DNA of 64,000 nt from JAWXCM01 sp034408745 (lineage in GTDB: Bacteria; Acidobacteriota; Terriglobia; Bryobacterales; Bryobacteraceae): contig JAWXCM010000036.1 of the NCBI GenBank assembly GCA_034408745.1, forward strand, positions 1-64,000, in the 5' to 3' direction. This document shows, in pieces, positions 63,254 to 64,000 of this stretch (position 1 is its first letter; every line of letters starts with the position of its first letter). Position numbers and translations under genes: made by a program. The notes under the pieces are model-generated. The model was not told the origin of the DNA, did no database searches, and saw nothing but the letters and a program-made list of their open reading frames with translations.

Positions 63254-63280
63254 GGAACAGTAATCCCCTTGGCCTAAATT

Positions 63281-63297
63281 AGTCGTTTACAACGACT
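63281..63297. promoter_or_regulatory. Probable MarR operator palindrome
   Basis: AGTCGTT-TAC-AACGACT is a perfect 7-bp inverted repeat with a 3-base centre. It lies 28 bases upstream of the yceI start, between yceI and the MarR gene. Symmetric AGTxGTT-type palindromes are typical of MarR-family dimers. It probably controls yceI, the esterase gene and the CPBP gene. Confidence 0.6.
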
Positions 63298-63332
63298 TTT
63301 AGCAAGAGGATGCAGCCCCTGCGGAAAAGGAT

Positions 63333-63794
63333 TCAGGTTCGAACAGATTCCAGAAGCTCAATCAGCTCTGACAGCCGCTCCTGTCCAAGGTGCCCCAGTC
63401 TTCGAACCGCCGCGTCCTGCACCGGACCGTCCAGCGACGCCAGCAGCGACAAACCCTCGGCCGTGATGGACACCGTCACAAACCGGCGGTCCCGGGCACC
63501 ACGCGTCCGCTCCACCAGCCCCCGCTTCTGTAATCGATCCACAAGCCGCGTGATATCCGGATCCCGCGTCACCATACGCTCGCCGACATCCTTGCAGTGC
63601 GCGCCTTCGCGGCCAGACCCGCGCAGGATTCGCAGCGCGTTGTACTGCACAGCCGACAAATCGTGCGGCCGCAACACGTCGGCGATATCCTGCTGCACCA
63701 GATCCGCCGTGAACAAAATGTTCAGCACGGCTTCTTCTTCCAGCGAGGAAAACGGGCGGCTCTGACGAATCTCGCGCTGTAGTTTTCCCGACAC
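63333..63794 (-). CDS. MarR-family transcriptional regulator
   Basis: A 153-residue winged-helix regulator. The helix-turn-helix and wing appear as GERMVTRDPDITRLVDRLQKRGLV followed by RTRGARDRRFVTVSIT. The GTG start has GAGAAG just upstream. The gene precedes yceI, and the palindrome in the gap is its likely binding site. Its ligand cannot be read from the sequence. It directly follows, on the same strand, the end of a beta-lactamase-like gene. Confidence 0.92.
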   Translation of the reverse strand: MSGKLQREIRQSRPFSSLEEEAVLNILFTADLVQQDIADVLRPHDLSAVQYNALRILRGSGREGAHCKDVGERMVTRDPDITRLVDRLQKRGLVERTRGARDRRFVTVSITAEGLSLLASLDGPVQDAAVRRLGHLGQERLSELIELLESVRT

Positions 63795-63800
63795 CGCTTC

Positions 63801-64000
63801 TCAGTCCACCACGGACGAACCGGCCAGCTGGAAAAACGCGTTTTTCGCCGAGTCATTGGCGCGCTGCACCATGTAGACACCGACCACGTCCTTCTGCCGG
63901 TCGATCCAGCCATGCGTGCCGAACGCGCCGCCATGCCCAAACGTGCCCGGCGAGAGCAGCGTTGTCAGGCCGATGGGATCGCGAACCACTTCCCAGGTCA
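63801..64000 (-). CDS. Serine beta-lactamase-family hydrolase, C-terminal end only
   Basis: The frame is open to the right edge, so only the last 66 residues or so are visible. GTFGHGGAFGTHGWIDRQKDVVGVYM matches the HxG motif and final strand region of class C beta-lactamase/esterase proteins, which act on peptides, esters or beta-lactams. The N-terminal SxxK nucleophile lies outside the window. It ends 6 bases before the MarR gene, so they may share a transcript. Confidence 0.75.
   Translation of the reverse strand, partial: TWEVVRDPIGLTTLLSPGTFGHGGAFGTHGWIDRQKDVVGVYMVQRANDSAKNAFFQLAGSSVVD

Overview
This GC-rich window most likely comes from an acidobacterium of the Solibacter/Bryobacter type (Bryobacterales). 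The first protein ends in the C-terminal domain known as TIGR03437, which was defined in Solibacter. Secreted subtilases, a DUF1800/DUF1501 pair, VCBS-repeat and DUF4097 proteins, and CPBP and S9 proteases all fit that group. Gene density is high: no gene-free stretch exceeds about 150 bases, and I saw no rRNA, tRNA, CRISPR array or insertion sequence. The first and last genes run off the window.

Layout. 1-6.1 kb: two tandem secreted subtilases and a PEP-CTERM trypsin-like protease. 6.2-10.7 kb: a secreted amidohydrolase, an SPL-type radical SAM protein, an ALDH7-like dehydrogenase and a YwiC-like membrane protein. 10.7-13.8 kb: trmFO, a Xer recombinase, a small zincin and tadA, closely packed. 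13.8-16.4 kb: an FkbM-type methyltransferase and a glycosyltransferase-like protein. 16.4-26.7 kb: a nine-gene propionate/methylmalonyl-CoA cluster. 26.7-31 kb: Uma2, a VCBS protein, DUF1501 and DUF1800. 31-37.5 kb: carAB, a NagB-like deaminase, a gamma-glutamylcyclotransferase-like protein and NAD-type isocitrate dehydrogenase. 37.6-42.6 kb, minus strand: a three-repeat secreted protein, gap, an OmlA-like secreted protein, a CPBP protease and a GHMP kinase. 42.7-49.6 kb: a STAS protein, then a CDP-dideoxyhexose/glycan operon that ends in a GmhB-HldE1 fusion. 49.5-56.8 kb: an unknown conserved protein, a broken esterase, an Fe-S aldo/keto reductase, a GH88/cupin/Gfo-Idh operon, a DUF4097 protein and a decayed LysE gene. 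56.8-64 kb, minus strand: an S9 peptidase, metX-metW, a CPBP protease, an esterase, YceI, a MarR regulator and the end of a beta-lactamase-like gene.

The most notable system is at 16.48-26.65 kb. It encodes all three catalytic parts of a methylmalonyl-CoA carboxyltransferase (5S, 12S and biotinyl 1.3S, with a small soluble OadG-like protein). These are followed by methylmalonyl-CoA epimerase, both mutase subunits, the MeaB chaperone and a Cat1-type succinyl-CoA:carboxylate CoA-transferase. No biotin carboxylase is present. Together these parts would make the core of a Wood-Werkman cycle, linking pyruvate/oxaloacetate, (methyl)malonyl/propionyl-CoA and succinyl-CoA in one transcription unit.

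Two further themes recur. Eleven genes carry a TANNNT -10-like hexamer that ends 5-8 bases before the start codon, mostly without a Shine-Dalgarno sequence, which suggests widespread leaderless transcription. At least two genes are decaying: an esterase apparently broken by a deletion between short direct repeats, and a LysE exporter broken by several frameshifts.
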